Positions 1 through 11,795 of a stretch of 64,000 nucleotides of DNA are shown in pieces. The stretch is from Arcuatula senhousia (Eukaryota > Mollusca > Bivalvia > Mytilida > Mytilidae). The stretch lies in the NCBI GenBank assembly GCA_963971305.1, contig OZ020305.1, positions 3,629,001-3,693,000 of the forward strand, in the 5' to 3' direction. Both the position numbers and the translations under genes were made by a program. Position 1 is the first letter of the stretch. Every line of letters starts with the position of its first letter. The notes under the pieces are model-generated. The model saw only the letters and a program-made list of their open reading frames with translations, ran no database searches and was not told the DNA's origin.

Positions 1-469
1 CGAATAAAACAATACTTGATTTGGAAACTATTGCTTTTCCTGACTAGCACAATATCTCCAATTATGACAAGAAAGCGAAATAATAAATGAACATTAGTTA
101 TAAAAAGAATGCGATTGAAACTATAGGTGGTCCAAAAGAAATTTATTTCTCAATGTTGTAACTTGTTGAAAAGTCAAAGATTTGTTCGGTTAAAACAAAG
201 CACACATTAAAAATAATTTCCAATATTGAATAGATAAAAAACAAAAAAAAAACTTACATGAGAATGTCTACATGTGCATCATCGTCATTCAACCTACTAT
301 CTTTCGATCTTTCCTACAAAAAGTAGAATAAACCCTCCATATACTAAGTTAAAAATTGTATGGGGTAACCCTTTTATCCTTTTATAATTTGAATTCCAAA
401 TTTGCACTTCTCTTCCTCCCTTCTCGTATTTTGTGAAGAAGAATTAAATCAAAAACGTTTATCTTGAGC

Positions 470-610
470 CGATGAAAGACAGCGAGCAGTGACCTCTAGT
501 CATGTTGAAGACTGCTGGCTGTTTTCCATTGTGATTTTTTAGATTCCCATTTCTTAATGTTGGTTGCGTCGCGTACACTTATTCCACGTCTCTTTATCGT
601 CTTTTAAGAA
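470..610 (+). repeat. Dispersed repeat (three copies in window), + copy
   Basis: The block 'gaagactgctggctgttt...' through 'gtcgcgtacacttattccac' recurs at 52125-52235 (+) and, inverted, at 60490-60610. It has no coding content. The element class is not recognised; it lies just upstream of gene A. Confidence 0.6.
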
Positions 611-751
611 GAATATTTGCAATGTAGATACTACGATGGTCAACCAATATAATAACTTTAATGAACAACCCAATTGTGTTATTTTTTATGTTCATTTCCA
701 TTTTAGATTCAATACATATATGTCACTTACAGTAGCCTCAAGCTTACCAGG

Positions 752-988
752 AATGGATGTTTTATAGGGGTCATTTTTGTTATCTGCACATTTACAGCAT
801 TTAACAATCTTGGCGTCCTTAACATACCTAACGATGATATACTAAATAGAATAAGATTCACCAAAACTGAAAACACAGGGCAGATTAATTCAAAAACATC
901 GACACACCAACTATGTTTTGGAAGAGGAATTAAACCAATAAACAACAAAGATTTTGAAAAACCACTAGACCATCTTGATTTTAGGAAG
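752..988 (+). CDS. Gene A exon 1: start and membrane anchor
   Basis: 79 codons ending in phase 0 at donor gtaaat (989). It encodes a start, a short hydrophobic stretch and a variable stem ending in LDFRK, the same ending as exon 1 of gene B (GLDFRK). The stem is rich in Asn, Thr and Lys. The start is less sure than the rest because almost no basic residues precede the hydrophobic segment. Confidence 0.75.
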
Positions 989-3900
989 GTAAATATATCT
1001 ATAAATACTACTAATTATTGTAGTAATTTCTGATAATGGATTACAAATGTAGAATACGTATCACAGTTGTTTTGTTACGACTTGGGTTCGCGTTGTTGAT
1101 TTTCGTTCGTTTGATTTTGTGTTTGTGTTTCTTCGTGCTGTTCCTGTTTGTGTTGAGCGGTTTTGTCGTAGACCTTTCGGACTTTTGACACTTGCATGTC
1201 CCATTGGTGCCTCTATCCTCAATGTATACATATTCCACAATAAAAAAAGCGCAATATATATTACCTCGGTTTTGTTGAACTTTTGGGAAGACATTATGCG
1301 CTCGCAGAAAAATATTGGGTTACTATTTCTCCAATTAGAACAGAAGTTTGGTTTGTCATCAGGTTTCGCTTTATCCTCATTCATCCAATTTGTCACGGTG
1401 AAATCAGCGTTAGCAACAAAAACTGCTTAGCTATCCTTACGTGTTGCAACTGGATTCAATTTTATTACGACTTGAGATTGCGTTGCTGTTTACTGTTAGG
1501 TTGATCTGGGTTTTAAATGTGTTGTTCTCGTTTGTGTTTATTGAATTTGTCTTCGCCATGTTGGACATTCGATATTCAAACGTCTCATTGGCATCCTTCA
1601 GCTTCTCTTTTTCGTTATCTTTGGCAATACAGCAACAAAGATTCAATGTTTCGGTTTTACTCACCATAAACAAATTGGAGTAATGTAACGGAGATGGGGT
1701 TGATGTGTATGGGTTTAACACTTGTCAATTAAAGCGTCTATGGTATCAGGAACAGTGAATCCTTTTAAGTGGAATAGAAGATGCAAAGTGCTACCAATTG
1801 AGCATCAGTATGTCAAAAGTTCGAAAAGGTAAAGACAAAACCAATAAACGCAAATAAGAACAGCACGAAGAAACACAGAACAAACACAAATCACACGAAA
1901 ACTTAATAGCAATCAAGTCTTAACGAATGTTGACTCTTGAAGAGTAAGCAGTTCCTAGTTGCTCTAGCATACCTGTCGCACTGTTAATGGTCAAAGTAAG
2001 CAAAGCATTATGACAAACTAACATCTGCATATACAATCTGGTTTGTGGAATTTATAGTATTTCGATTTGAGTTGTACGGCGTGGTATTGCAGATTCACGG
2101 AAAACAAAAGAGGGAGGTTTGGCGCCATAAAACCTGGTTTAACCCACCATTTCGTATGAAATGCCTGTACCAAGTCAGGACCATTGCGATCCACCAATTC
2201 TCCGGTATGACTGATTTGTTTTTGTCATTTTCTCTGGACTATGAGATTGACCATTCAAGTTCGGTAGTTTTGATATTACCTTTAATGTCTTCAGTCTTTT
2301 AGCCCGAACCAATTTCAGACGTAAACTAAAGAAATCATCTGGCATTTTTGAAGGCATATTGTCTTTACAAGAAATATAGCTTTTGTTCTAACAAAAAAAA
2401 ATGTCAACAGACTATATGTTTTTCTGTTGTAATTTTTATTTCTAACATCCGTGACGGTTAGCGCTTCTGGTTGAGTTAGCCTGCAACAGGCATCAACATT
2501 TTTGTTTTGAAGAACACATTAAAGCTATAAATAAACAGTTTAAAAGACAAGATAAGATAAGAGCCCAATTTTGCCCCCGGATTTTGAAATTTTTGAAATG
2601 AGCTTGAAATATGCAATATTTACTTTAGATTAATTAAAATTAACTATATCAGCATGGATTTCTTTAAAGTCGTTTATTGTGATGTTAAAATAACTACAAA
2701 AGTGGCTTTAAAGTTGTAATTTGGTGAAAAGCTGTAAAAAAACCTGCAAATTTTGGTAAATTTAACTTTGAGCAACACAGACTACCACTACAATAATTTG
2801 CGTCAATGGTCATTTTTAATACAAAATCTAACTATGCTGTTAAATTACCATACCTTGTTCATTTAAGAATTGATAACAACAACAACAATCTTTATTCTCA
2901 TTACCAAATACATATAGGTACAGAGAAGAAACACATATACAATATTTGCAAAACAAAAAACAGAGAAAACATACACAAACTCAAGACATACAAAAATGCA
3001 CACTGTATGGTTTAGCCAAGAGTTCCTACTCTATATAAATTTGCAAAGATGTAATAAATTCGATTTGTTCGATCTTAAATTACTTTTACTACATTTTGGT
3101 CTGAACGACACCAAAATATTGAAGAGGGAAAAAATACATGATCTTCGTAGGCATTATGTCTTAAAAAATCTGTATAAATAGGTAGAACAGCCTTGCTTCC
3201 GTGTTGAATGACTTTTATTCCATTTGATTAAATAATTTCAGTTTCTGCATTTTCGCTTTGATTTTCTATTTTTTTTTCAGGAAAGTTTTAGTTATTTAAA
3301 AGAATTTAAGAATCATTGCTTCTATCGCAATGTTAGTTTTTACAAAGGAAAACACTTGAAAACACCGTTGTATACGTTGAGATGTGTGCCGTACTTTTTC
3401 ATTATTGGACAACCTAAATGCGGGACAACAGATGTTTGGAATGGGATAACAAGTCATACTGAGGTGTGCACTAAGGGTGTGCAGAAAGAGGCTTTTTATA
3501 TCGACAGAAGAAGATTTTTCAGCGGTAAAGGTAGGTTACCTCTTCATTGTAAAAAATATGTGCTAAGGGCTAAATATGTTTTGAAAATGTCAAAATTTTG
3601 TGCTCCTTTGATAATTGTTGATCTTTCGAATACATCGTCCTTTTTTCGAGGGTAATCCTTATTTTTAATAATTTCGGGACTAACTTCGATCAAATAGAAA
3701 TTTTCATGTTCGTGTGTCCATCGTTCTGTCATATTCATGACAGTGTAGCGCTAGTATTAGGGGGAAAATATTTACATACATAAGAATAAAAAGAAATAAA
3801 TTTCATTACTTTGAATGGGTGTTATCAATCTTTCACATTGTGCAAAGTCAATCTAACCATCAGCAACTTTAGATTTTCTAAACATTGGCGGGTATTTTTA

Positions 3901-6900
3901 TTTTTGCTTTGAATTTCGAAAAAACGCAGATTAGAGCTACTTTAAAATTTTTACATAAAGCACTTAGCTGAACATTAACATGATTAAACAATCTAATTGT
4001 TCAGCACTTGCGATTCTAAATTCTTATGCATTTCTTTTTTTGTGTTTTTATAGACTATATGAGTCTGGATCAATACCTGGATACCTTTACTGAAGCAGTA
4101 AACATCATTCAAACAACGCCATCTTCCAACAAAAGAACTAAAAGTAAACCACACTTTGATTTAGTAACAGGTCAGTATTTTTGTAGAATACCATTAATAA
4201 TAAAAGATCTAGAAAAGTAATATCACCTTTTTCTATCAAGTCTCGGAACGATGATGTAATTGGTTTGGTACACAAAGTCATGTTGTTCTATATCAGTTAA
4301 ACTATGTTCATATCCTTATAAGAACTAATGATCTTGCCGACTAAGCTTCACCTAATGAAAAACTCGATATATTGGCACCCATATTTACTTAATCACATTT
4401 TACTTTTTTCATATAATCTGCTTTCAAACTTTTTATAAGGTAAGCTGTAATAAATGTATATAAATAAGATCACATTGACATATACCTATCATGACGATTC
4501 ATTGTGTGCTACTATCACTACTTTTTTATGATTAGGGGTCTACCATCACGTTTGCAAAGAAGGACAAAAATAACTAAGGGCAAAGCACAACTTTTAAATA
4601 TCTTTATTGTTATTTGATGCCACACAAAAAAAAACTTTTAATCAATCAAAAGATTATTCCAAAATGTTTTTTACGATAAAACCATACCCCTCCCCTTCAG
4701 GGTAAAGCTCTTTTATATGGTATGTATGAGGTATGTTGTGTTATAAATGTACGAGGTTTGCTTTAGATTCTCAGGTTTCAATTTGTTATGATATACCACT
4801 GATTTTAGGCAGAGCTTTTAAACTCGTCTTTTAGCTGATTGTTGCAGTTATATATTGTATAAACAGTTAATTGGTCAGCCATATTCCTACTTGAGGATCT
4901 GTAATAAAACATTTATATTGTGTATTTTTCTTGTTTTGATATTTTAACTGTTATATAAACTGTCTAAACTGTCTATAGGTACATCTTTAAACCGTGATAT
5001 AAATGTGCACTACATTCCATGTCTCAATACACCAGTTGATGCATAATCAAACATTATTGACTTTTTTATCTTTAATCTGGCCAATACACGTTCCATAACA
5101 AGTATAGAAGTAGGCACAGCCAAATAATGTTCAGCTTCCTTTGCTAATGTTCAAGTGGGAAGAGCTTAATTGATATATTGGAAATGCAGTGCTAAGATCT
5201 TCCATAGTTTTTGCGAAGTCTGTTTCGTACGTTTAATAAAAAAGAATTATTTTCTTTCGTTGAAAAAAAAAATTAATCCTCATTTAAAAGTGTTATTTTT
5301 TCAGTTTTTGAAGACCAGATCGATCTTTATATCTAGTTTTTAGAGTAAGCTCTACATGATTTTAACGCTTTTGCGTTTTGATATTCCCAGGTGAAGGAAC
5401 GCCGGACACATCATACAACAATAACTATTGGCAACTGGTTCCCGGAAATGAAGGATGTAACGAACCACGTGTTTTAAATGCTGACTATTTATATCATTTA
5501 AACCCCAAAATGCGTCTTATATTTATCATAAGGAATCCAGTTGAAAGGTATTGTACAATATATGATTATTTTATGAGTAGCACTATGATACATTATGATT
5601 TGACAAAACAGAAAAAATGTTAGAAAAGTAAATGTCCCAACTAATAAATTTATATGAAGTACAGCTTTTTATCCTGTCCCTTATTTGTGTCTTAAGTTGA
5701 TTATATGAATCGAAAATGCAATTGCACTATTGGCAACGCGACGGGTGTGCTATAGCAAGCAGGAACTGCTTACTCTTCCAGAGCACCTGAGTTCACTCAT
5801 GTTTCGACTGGAGTTCGCGATGTTGATTGATATTCAGTTAATTATTTTGTGTTTCCATGTTTTACATGTTGTCTGTTTTTGTCCCGTTCTTGTTGGTGTT
5901 TACTGGTTTTGTCTCTGCCCTTTCGGACTTTTGATATTCGGATACCCCATTGGTACCTCTGCTTCTTGCAAAGCTGGGCTTAATCTTTACTAGTTTTTAA
6001 AACTCGTATGTGTTGCTTATATTTCATGAATGAGAGGGTTTCATCAAAATTGTTCATTTTATGTTAACCGTAATCGATGGAGGGCTGGAGATATACTCAT
6101 GATACTATCCTCTCGAGCTGCCAATTAAACAAACATGTTTATTCAGCATCTCTACTCGGAGGATTAGACTCCATGACAATGACAACGGTCTTAAACTTTT
6201 CTATGCCATCAATTTTTTAAGATCATTTTCAGTATTTTGCAGCTTTAAGGAAGCAAAAAGGTACAAATGGGGCATCTGAATGTCAATTGACAAAAGTTAG
6301 ATAAGACACAGACAAAATTAGTAAACACGAATGAGAACTACACAAAGAAACGGACAACACGAAAAAAACCCAACCGAAGTTAAGTCGTAACGAGAATAAA
6401 TTCAGACGTTCTGGAAGAGTGAAGAGTTCCTACTAACTATAGCTCACTCTTCATGTTATAAGGCTCCATAACAAATCAACATCTGCACTCATTTGAGAGA
6501 TAGAAAACCCATATTTATCTATGGGCGCATGATGTAATCCAACAATTCCTTCAGTAAACACAACCGAGGAGCAACAGTTGTGTCAGACCAGGGACATCGA
6601 AGTAAGTTTCATAAGCTCTGGAATAACGAATCAGATGTGATGCGTTAGCTTTAGGAGAGGACGGAATGTTGCTACAAAAGAAGGAAAAGTTAACGATTGA
6701 AAAGGTGAAGTTATCACTTTTGTTATATATAGAGCTTTGTTGAAAATCTTTCTTGGTTGTCTATTCCGAGATGTAAATCTAATTTGAAACAGACTGCCAA
6801 GTATCCGTTTTGTTCTTTATCTAAACTTCTTGGGGAGATATGAGATAGAGAAAGTCACCAGATAGAGAATTGTTTAGTAATTCAATAAATGTTTGAACTT

Positions 6901-9846
6901 TTAAGGCTACTGTGGCTTGAAGAGAAAACCCTAGTCATATTATGTTTATACTACTAAATACTATAAGTGCCTTCTTTCACATTTCTCGATTTTAACTTCT
7001 TAGTTCAAAGTTGACACTTCTTACTTCCAAGTTGACATTTTCGTTTTGTCTTCCTTTCCCGGATTTGACAAACAGAATTGGGAATTAGTAGCGTGACGGG
7101 TGTGCTATGGCAGGAAGGAAAGCTTATATATTCCGGAGCACCTCTGTTTGATCTTGTTACTACTTGAGTTCGCGTTGTTGATTTCTGTTCGGCTGATTTT
7201 GTGATTTGTGTTTCATCGTGCTGCTTTTGTTCGTGGTTAACGGTTTTGTCGTTGTCTTTTCAGAATTCAGATTTTGACACTCGAATGCCCTATTAGTGCT
7301 TCTTTGTTTCTTACACTTGTGCACTGTATTTTGATATATAACAATTATTTGATGGACAACAAATTAACAGAAGAAAAAGACTTGGATATCTTTCACAGGA
7401 AGTTTCTTCGAGACAGGTATTGGGTATGAGATCTTTTGGAATGATAGCATTATATTGATTTTTGTTCATTTGTTTGGTGTACAAAACCAAATCTACGAAT
7501 TTGAACATAGGTAGGTAGGAACGTTTTGTGTTAAAGATTCTTGAATTAAACAATCAGATATTCATTAATTACCATCATGGCTTTCATGCTTTTGTTTAAT
7601 TTTAGAATGTGGTCAGAATATCTCTTCCTCTCCCGATTTATGAATTACTCGAAATCGGCTGACCATTTCCATTCTACAGTAGTAAATGCTATGGAAAATC
7701 ATAAAGACTGTAGAAAATATTTCACTGAAAGAGGGTGTGCGTACAACAGTACAGTATATACCATCAAGGTAATCTACATTGTATGTAGTCATTATGATTG
7801 AGAGGTTGCTAATAAACTTTTTTCACATACATCAAGATAATGGAAGCATAAGATGTGTTTTTGTTATTTTAAAATCGTACATTTTTACCACATTTCAAGA
7901 AAGAAACTTTTAACTAGCACCATATGAATCTTTATATTAAAAGGTCTAAAACCAAAACTTTTAATACCAAAAAAAAGGCAATCGAAACCTTTTTCAATCT
8001 CCGTTGTTGTCAAATTTCTGAATAATACTCATAGATCACTCCAAAAAAAAAAGCTCTGTAGTCTCTCGCGCACAAAAATATACTGTGATCATGGACAATT
8101 TAGAATATAGCTAACATAAACGTTCTCCATTTACAATAAAAATAACGAGAATCGCCTTATTCATATTTTTTTCTCTTTTTTTTTCTTTCTAGAACCGGTT
8201 ACCGGTAGGGATGTATTATATCTTTTTGGAGGATTGGTTCAGGATATTTCCAAAAGAACAAATTTTGATAATTAAATTCGAAGAATTTGTGAACAATCGA
8301 ATTGCTCATATGAAGAAAATCTTTTCTTTTTTGGATCTTCGTAAGTAGAATGCCATTTTTTCGATTGTTCTAATTATTGTATATCTATATAATATTTATA
8401 AACTAGGGTCTAAAGAAAACCAGAAAACTCTTACTAAACCGTCGAGAAGCAGACTGGATCGAAAACGATGCAAAGTTATTAAAAACTGGTACAATAAAAT
8501 CGGAGAATAACAAAACAGTCGGGCGATAAGGTGTTAATACTGGGAAAATCTTTCCACAAAGGAATTTTCAAGCACTTTAGGAGGGCGTACATCATTGAAA
8601 TATATAAAGTTAAACAAGGCCGGAGATGAACACGACGGGCCTGATAAAATGAACATGAAATGATGTGAAAAAAAAAATACATACAGGTTTTTACTATATA
8701 GTAAAAACCTGTATGTAGTAAAAACCTGTATGTATTTTTTTTTCACATCATTTCATGTTCATTTTATCAGGCCCGACCTGTATGTAGTAAAAACCTGTAT
8801 GTATTTTTTTTCACATCATTTCATGTTCATTTTATCAGGCCCGTCGTGTTCATCTCCGGCCTTGTTTAACTTTATATATTTCAATGATGTACGCCCTCCT
8901 AAAGTGCTTGAAAATTCCTTTGTGGAAAGATTCTCCCAGTATTAACACCTTATCGCCCGACTGTTTTGTTATTCTCCGATTTTATTATATAATATTTATA
9001 TCTATATAACCGAAGTAGTCCTTATACCTGTCGTGTTTAAACAAGACGGAACTGTTTGCACTTTAGGATTGCGCATTCGTTTTTAAGCTTATCATTTCGA
9101 TGTTGTGGTTCTGATTGAAATTTAGTTGTGTTATGTGCGGTCTGTTTTTTGTTTCTGGTCCTGTCTATATGTATTGAATACGGGTCTACAAATATATAGA
9201 TAAGTACTGGTTTTCAATCTCCCTATATCATGTATGTGTGTGTTATTGGTCGTTGCTTCCTCAAATGTACGACTTTTTGCGTTGTTAGTTATTGACATAT
9301 TAATTTAGCAACAGAAATAGACTTTCTACTTCAATTAATCTGACTAACACCCAGGACTCACACATTTCCTGTAGGTACATGAAGGGTATGAACAAAAATT
9401 ACATAGTCACACTCTATCAGCATACATGAACGACTTCAGTTCACGATGCTGCAGCTTGATTGCTTGTTAGTTGTTTTCACTTGTCTTTGCGTTGTCTTTT
9501 TCTTCGTTTTCTCGTATTTTTGTTGGTTGAGTTTTTTTTTTCCTTTTAAGGGCTTTTGGCATTTGTAACAAATGCAAATATCATGAAAAGTAGTTGCATG
9601 CCATAATTATTTTTTTAAATAAACATACATGATTATTTTTTATTTCCTGCAGGACCAATGACAAAAGAAGAGGAAAAATTTCATGAAAGAAGAAAAATCT
9701 CCAATCCAAGAAATTCTAAAGAAAAGGCATTTGGGGACATGTTGAACAAAACATGGGAAGTTTTGGCAAAGTTTTATGAACCATATAATAAACGCCTGGC
9801 AAAACTATTAAACGACGATAAATACTTATGGAATATCCCACTATGA
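752..9846 (+). CDS. CHST15-like carbohydrate sulfotransferase (gene A), seven coding exons
   Basis: Spliced model: 752-988, 3281-3530, 4054-4170, 5391-5547, 7606-7768, 8193-8340, 9653-9846; 1266 nt, 421 aa plus TGA. All junctions are GT-AG and the phases (0,1,1,2,0,1) keep one frame. The product looks like a type II Golgi membrane sulfotransferase of the CHST15 (GalNAc 4-sulfate 6-O-sulfotransferase) family, which moves sulfate from PAPS to glycosaminoglycan chains. Seen: a short N-terminal hydrophobic segment (about residues 3-16), the 5'-phosphosulfate loop PKCGTTD (124-130), and the 3'-phosphate motif RNPVER followed by Met-Trp-Ser, giving Arg249 and Ser257 at the usual spacing. The C-terminal FYEPYNKRLAKLL stretch is typical of the family. 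It is shorter than human CHST15 (561 aa), mainly at the N-terminus. ATG 752 is the first in-frame ATG; a CAG just before it (ending at 750) could be an acceptor after an untranslated or short coding exon. Acceptor sugar cannot be told from sequence. Confidence 0.88.
1075..1610 (+). repeat. Two tail-family repeat fragments, tandem
   Basis: Two diverged fragments (about 1075-1216 and 1460-1610) share the order 'acgacttg.gttcgcgttgttg', a T/G-rich middle and 'ttcggacttttgacattcg'. This is the 3' portion of the dispersed tail seen in fuller form at 5730-5975. Both lie in intron 1 of gene A. Confidence 0.55.
1795..1965 (-). repeat. Tail-family repeat, inverted copy
   Basis: Reverse complement of the dispersed tail: 'tcaaaagttcgaaaaggtaaag', then 'aacagcacgaagaaacacag', then 'gcagttcctagttgctctagc'. 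Intron 1 of gene A. Confidence 0.6.
2040..2305 (+). repeat. Penelope-like family block (non-coding module)
   Basis: Module running from 'gggaggtttggcgccataaa' through 'cctggtttaacccaccattt', 'ccggtatgactgatt' and 'actatgagattgaccattca'. It recurs at 31811-32203 (-), 37835-38060 (-), 51780-51960 (+) and 62335-62595 (+). In the minus copies it adjoins Penelope-like reverse transcriptase code, so I assign it to that family. Confidence 0.6.
2310..3280. other. AT-rich intron 1 sequence, nothing recognised
   Basis: About 970 bases of AT-rich intron with short (aac)n runs near 2875. Open frames here are short and resemble no known family. Around 2450-2510 there is a fragment resembling the start of the block at 48490. 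Confidence 0.4.
3281..3530 (+). CDS. Gene A exon 2: 5'-PSB (PAPS-binding) loop
   Basis: Acceptor tttttttcag at 3280, donor gtaggt at 3531; 250 nt, phase 0 in, phase 1 out. It encodes the LRCVPYFFIIGQPKCGTTD strand-loop that binds the 5'-phosphosulfate of PAPS, then a helix and the KEAFYIDRRRF segment. The paralogue has PKSGTTD at the same place, so this loop carries Cys where gene B has Ser. Confidence 0.92.
4054..4170 (+). CDS. Gene A exon 3
   Basis: Acceptor tttttatag at 4053, donor gtcagt at 4171; 117 nt, phase 1 in and out, identical in length and phase to exon 3 of gene B. It encodes LDQYLDTFTEAVNII and a variable loop before FDLVTG. Confidence 0.9.
5391..5547 (+). CDS. Gene A exon 4: QLVPGNEGC and 3'-PB motif
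   Basis: Acceptor atattcccag at 5390, donor gtattg at 5548; 157 nt, phase 1 in, phase 2 out. It encodes WQLVPGNEGC, EPRVL, ADYLYHLNP and LIFIIRNPVER. The intron splits the Arg codon at the end of the 3'-phosphate-binding motif. About 40 of 53 residues match exon 4 of gene B. Confidence 0.93.
5730..5975 (+). repeat. Tail-family repeat, best-preserved copy
   Basis: Starts 'gcgacgggtgtgctatagca', then 'caggaactgcttactcttcc', 'agagcacctgagttcac', and ends with 'tttcggacttttgatattc'. This is an abundant dispersed sequence in mussel DNA as I recall it. In other copies it directly follows Penelope-like modules. Intron 4 of gene A. Confidence 0.65.
6275..6900 (-). repeat. Composite Penelope-like tail, inverted
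   Basis: Inverted tail repeat (6275-6450) followed by the module 'cactcatttgagagatagaa', 'tgggcgcatgatgt' and 'caaccgaggagcaac'. The same two-part order occurs at 30735-31260 and 42940-43280, and inverted at 36285-36590. Intron 4 of gene A. Confidence 0.6.
7085..7305 (+). repeat. Tail-family repeat
   Basis: Copy with 'gcgtgacgggtgtgctatgg', 'ttgagttcgcgttgttgatt' and a final 'tttgacactcgaatgcccta'. Intron 4 of gene A, about 300 bases upstream of exon 5. Confidence 0.65.
7606..7768 (+). CDS. Gene A exon 5
   Basis: Acceptor tttag at 7605, donor gtaatc at 7769; 163 nt, phase 2 in, phase 0 out. It completes the 3'-PB motif (Arg, then MWSEYLFL with the binding Ser) and ends in YFTERGCAYNST, nearly identical to gene B. 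Confidence 0.92.
8193..8340 (+). CDS. Gene A exon 6
   Basis: Pyrimidine-rich acceptor ending tttctag at 8192, donor gtaagt at 8341; 148 nt, phase 0 in, phase 1 out. It encodes VGMYYIFLEDWFRIFPKEQ and the IKFEEF strand. About 34 of 49 residues match exon 6 of gene B. Confidence 0.93.
8493..8986. repeat. 494-bp palindrome (foldback element) in gene A intron 6
   Basis: The arm from 8493 ('aataaaatcggagaataac') rightwards is the reverse complement of the arm ending at 8986, over roughly 200 bases each. The centre holds a perfect hairpin 'tttttactatatagtaaaaa', and the right side carries a duplicated 70-85 bp unit. As a result near-identical open frames appear on both strands; they are not genes. 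A tataatatttata sequence occurs at about 8388 and 8988 and could be a target duplication. Confidence 0.85.
9040..9560 (+). repeat. Decayed tail-family fragments
   Basis: Two weak fragments (about 9040-9200 and 9420-9560) keep the T/G-rich middle of the tail repeat but have lost its conserved ends. Intron 6 of gene A. Confidence 0.35.
9653..9846 (+). CDS. Gene A exon 7: C-terminus and stop
   Basis: Acceptor tttcctgcag at 9652; 194 nt, phase 1 in, ending in TGA at 9844-9846. It encodes a basic linker (KFHERRKI), then WEVLAKFYEPYNKRLAKLL and a C-terminal Trp-containing end. No canonical AATAAA was seen in the next 150 bases. Confidence 0.9.
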
Positions 9847-9849
9847 GAG

Positions 9850-10910
9850 ATGGAACATTTCGGACAGTCAATACGTTATTACATATATAAAGCTATGTTT
9901 TGTCAGCATAATTTCTATAATCATTTCTTTATAGAGAAGAATTTATTTAGATAATAAGATAACAGAAGTTTAAAAAGTTTTATTTATGTTTATTCAACCG
10001 CTGGCCTAATATTAGGATATAATTATAGCAGGTTATTTTCGCGGTGGTTCAATTTTCGCCTATTTTGGTGGGTCGATGGAAATCGCGAAAATATCCATCA
10101 AAAAATGAATACGCAACTTTTTTGCATACCTTACAACAGATATACGGAAAAAATTCCCCCCACGAAAATTACCAACCATACGGTTTTGAACTTTTAAAGA
10201 ATGGGTTTAATGAATTATAACTTTATCATGTTTATGCTATGTAGGTATCTATTTAATATAATGATAACATACTTTTGTGATTTATACATGGGTATGTACA
10301 TAACATTTTAAATAATTCTTATATTCCTTAAAACTCCTACTTCGAGACGGAAAGTAAGTTTCTTCCAAAAAATAAGGAGAAAAAGTTAAACTCACCAAAA
10401 CGCCGTGTGCAGCTGTGGCCAGTGTGCATGGTGCAAAATGTTGATGAAAAAAAAAACCTTTGAAAATGCGCAACAAATATTTTTTTTTCAAAATTTTGAA
10501 CAAGGATGTACAATCTCCGAAATGTAAAGTACAAAAAAATATTAAATGAGTAAATTAAGCACTTGAAAAGAGGAATTCGCTAGTAAAGGGGATACAGATC
10601 CATGCATGTACATTTCTCAAAATTACATTGCAAATATTGAAATAAACAAAAGCAAAACTAATCAAAGTAAATTAAACAGCTAAGATTGTTTGTCAAACAC
10701 TTGTAAAGAGCATTTAGCTTCTAGAAGAGGAATAAGATAATTCTAAATGTTTAACTGTCTTCTAGTCTCGTATTTGTACAATTTGGGGGGAGTAAACTTA
10801 TTAGCAGACGAAAATCCGTGCGCCATCGGTTTCTGATTTTTTTCTTCATTCAAATGATCCTATGGCTTATAAATCCGTTTTTATATCTGAGTATGTGTCA
10901 TTATGAATAT
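9850..10910. other. Gene A 3' flank, no gene seen
   Basis: AT-rich sequence between the gene A stop and the next repeat block. Only short random-looking frames; no repeat family recognised. Confidence 0.4.
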
Positions 10911-10914
10911 TGTA

Positions 10915-11700
10915 GATAAGGGTGATAACAATACTACCGAACGTGGATAAATAATCTCTAATGTCCAAGAAAAAAATTAGCAAGACACACTTGTGAATTA
11001 GAAAATACAACAAAGTTGCAGACATATAATTTTATAACGCCTGACTTGCGTTTCGTCCATTCAAAACTCATCAAAGGCGCTCTACTAAAAAGATTTAAAA
11101 AAGCGGAAGACCTTATGAAAATGAAGAGCATAAGTCATAAAACAGAGTGTGCCGATCTTGAACCAAAAAAATGTTTAGATCAATCTTTGTCTTGGGTAAG
11201 AGGAACCTTTGAGTTTAAACAATTTAAAATTTTCATTGATAATTCTGTAGCTTTGGTGTGTTCTTTAATAAATAAAAGGGTTGATGCCGGAGACGTCTAA
11301 CCTAGGGGAATAAAGACTTTACCAGCACCAATAACCATCACGGAAATTGAAGATTGCAATGGTCCTCACTTGGTACAAGCATTACTAAAAGAAATGGTGG
11401 AGTAAACCAGGTTTTATTACATTAAACATCATTCTTACGAGTCTGAAACTAATCAAAACAATTGAAAGATAAAAACACTTTTAAGAAGCCGTATAAGACG
11501 TTATTTTGTGTCTTGGACTACAAATCCACCAACAAAATTCAAGAAAGAAAAAAAGATCGTAGACTAGTTATCTTTTTAAATTTAACTTTCCGTTATATTG
11601 ATGATGTTCTTTCACTGAAGAGCTCTCCATTTAGTGACTTTCTCCATCTCATACACTCCTAGGAAACCAACATAAAGGCGAAAACGGATTTTATAGGAAG
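10915..11700. repeat. Scrambled Penelope-like remnant with reverse transcriptase scrap
   Basis: Mixed pieces: an inverted module near 10920-10975 ('ctaccgaacgtgga'), the inverted ribozyme block (11037-11300), an inverted module at 11340-11430 ('accaggttttat'), and on the + strand a reverse transcriptase scrap reading LTFRYIDDVLSL near 11580. YIDD is the catalytic RT motif. Differing orientations show rearrangement or several insertions. Confidence 0.6.
11037..11080 (-). ncRNA. Hammerhead ribozyme, degenerate
   Basis: On the minus strand: stem I strand gcgcct, core ttgatga (canonical ctgatga), stem II gttttgaatggac, gaaa, stem III cgcaagt, cleavage C, and aggcgt closing stem I. The first core base is changed C to U, which normally harms cleavage. 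The architecture otherwise matches the intact copy at 48759. Confidence 0.7.
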
Positions 11701-11795
11701 TCTACTTGCACAAATAGACGTTCATGGGAGACTTTCAATCGCAGAGATAACCACCCAAGTCGAATTGGGCCGGATTTGGCTTTCACAATGAGGAG

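Noticed and set aside
727..948. Minus-strand frame overlapping gene A exon 1
   Set aside because: It is the complement of the exon that fits the paralogue's exon 1 ending (LDFRK with donor) on the + strand.
8534..8945. Similar 70-codon frames on both strands
   Set aside because: They are the same sequence read from the two arms of the palindrome and carry no known domain.
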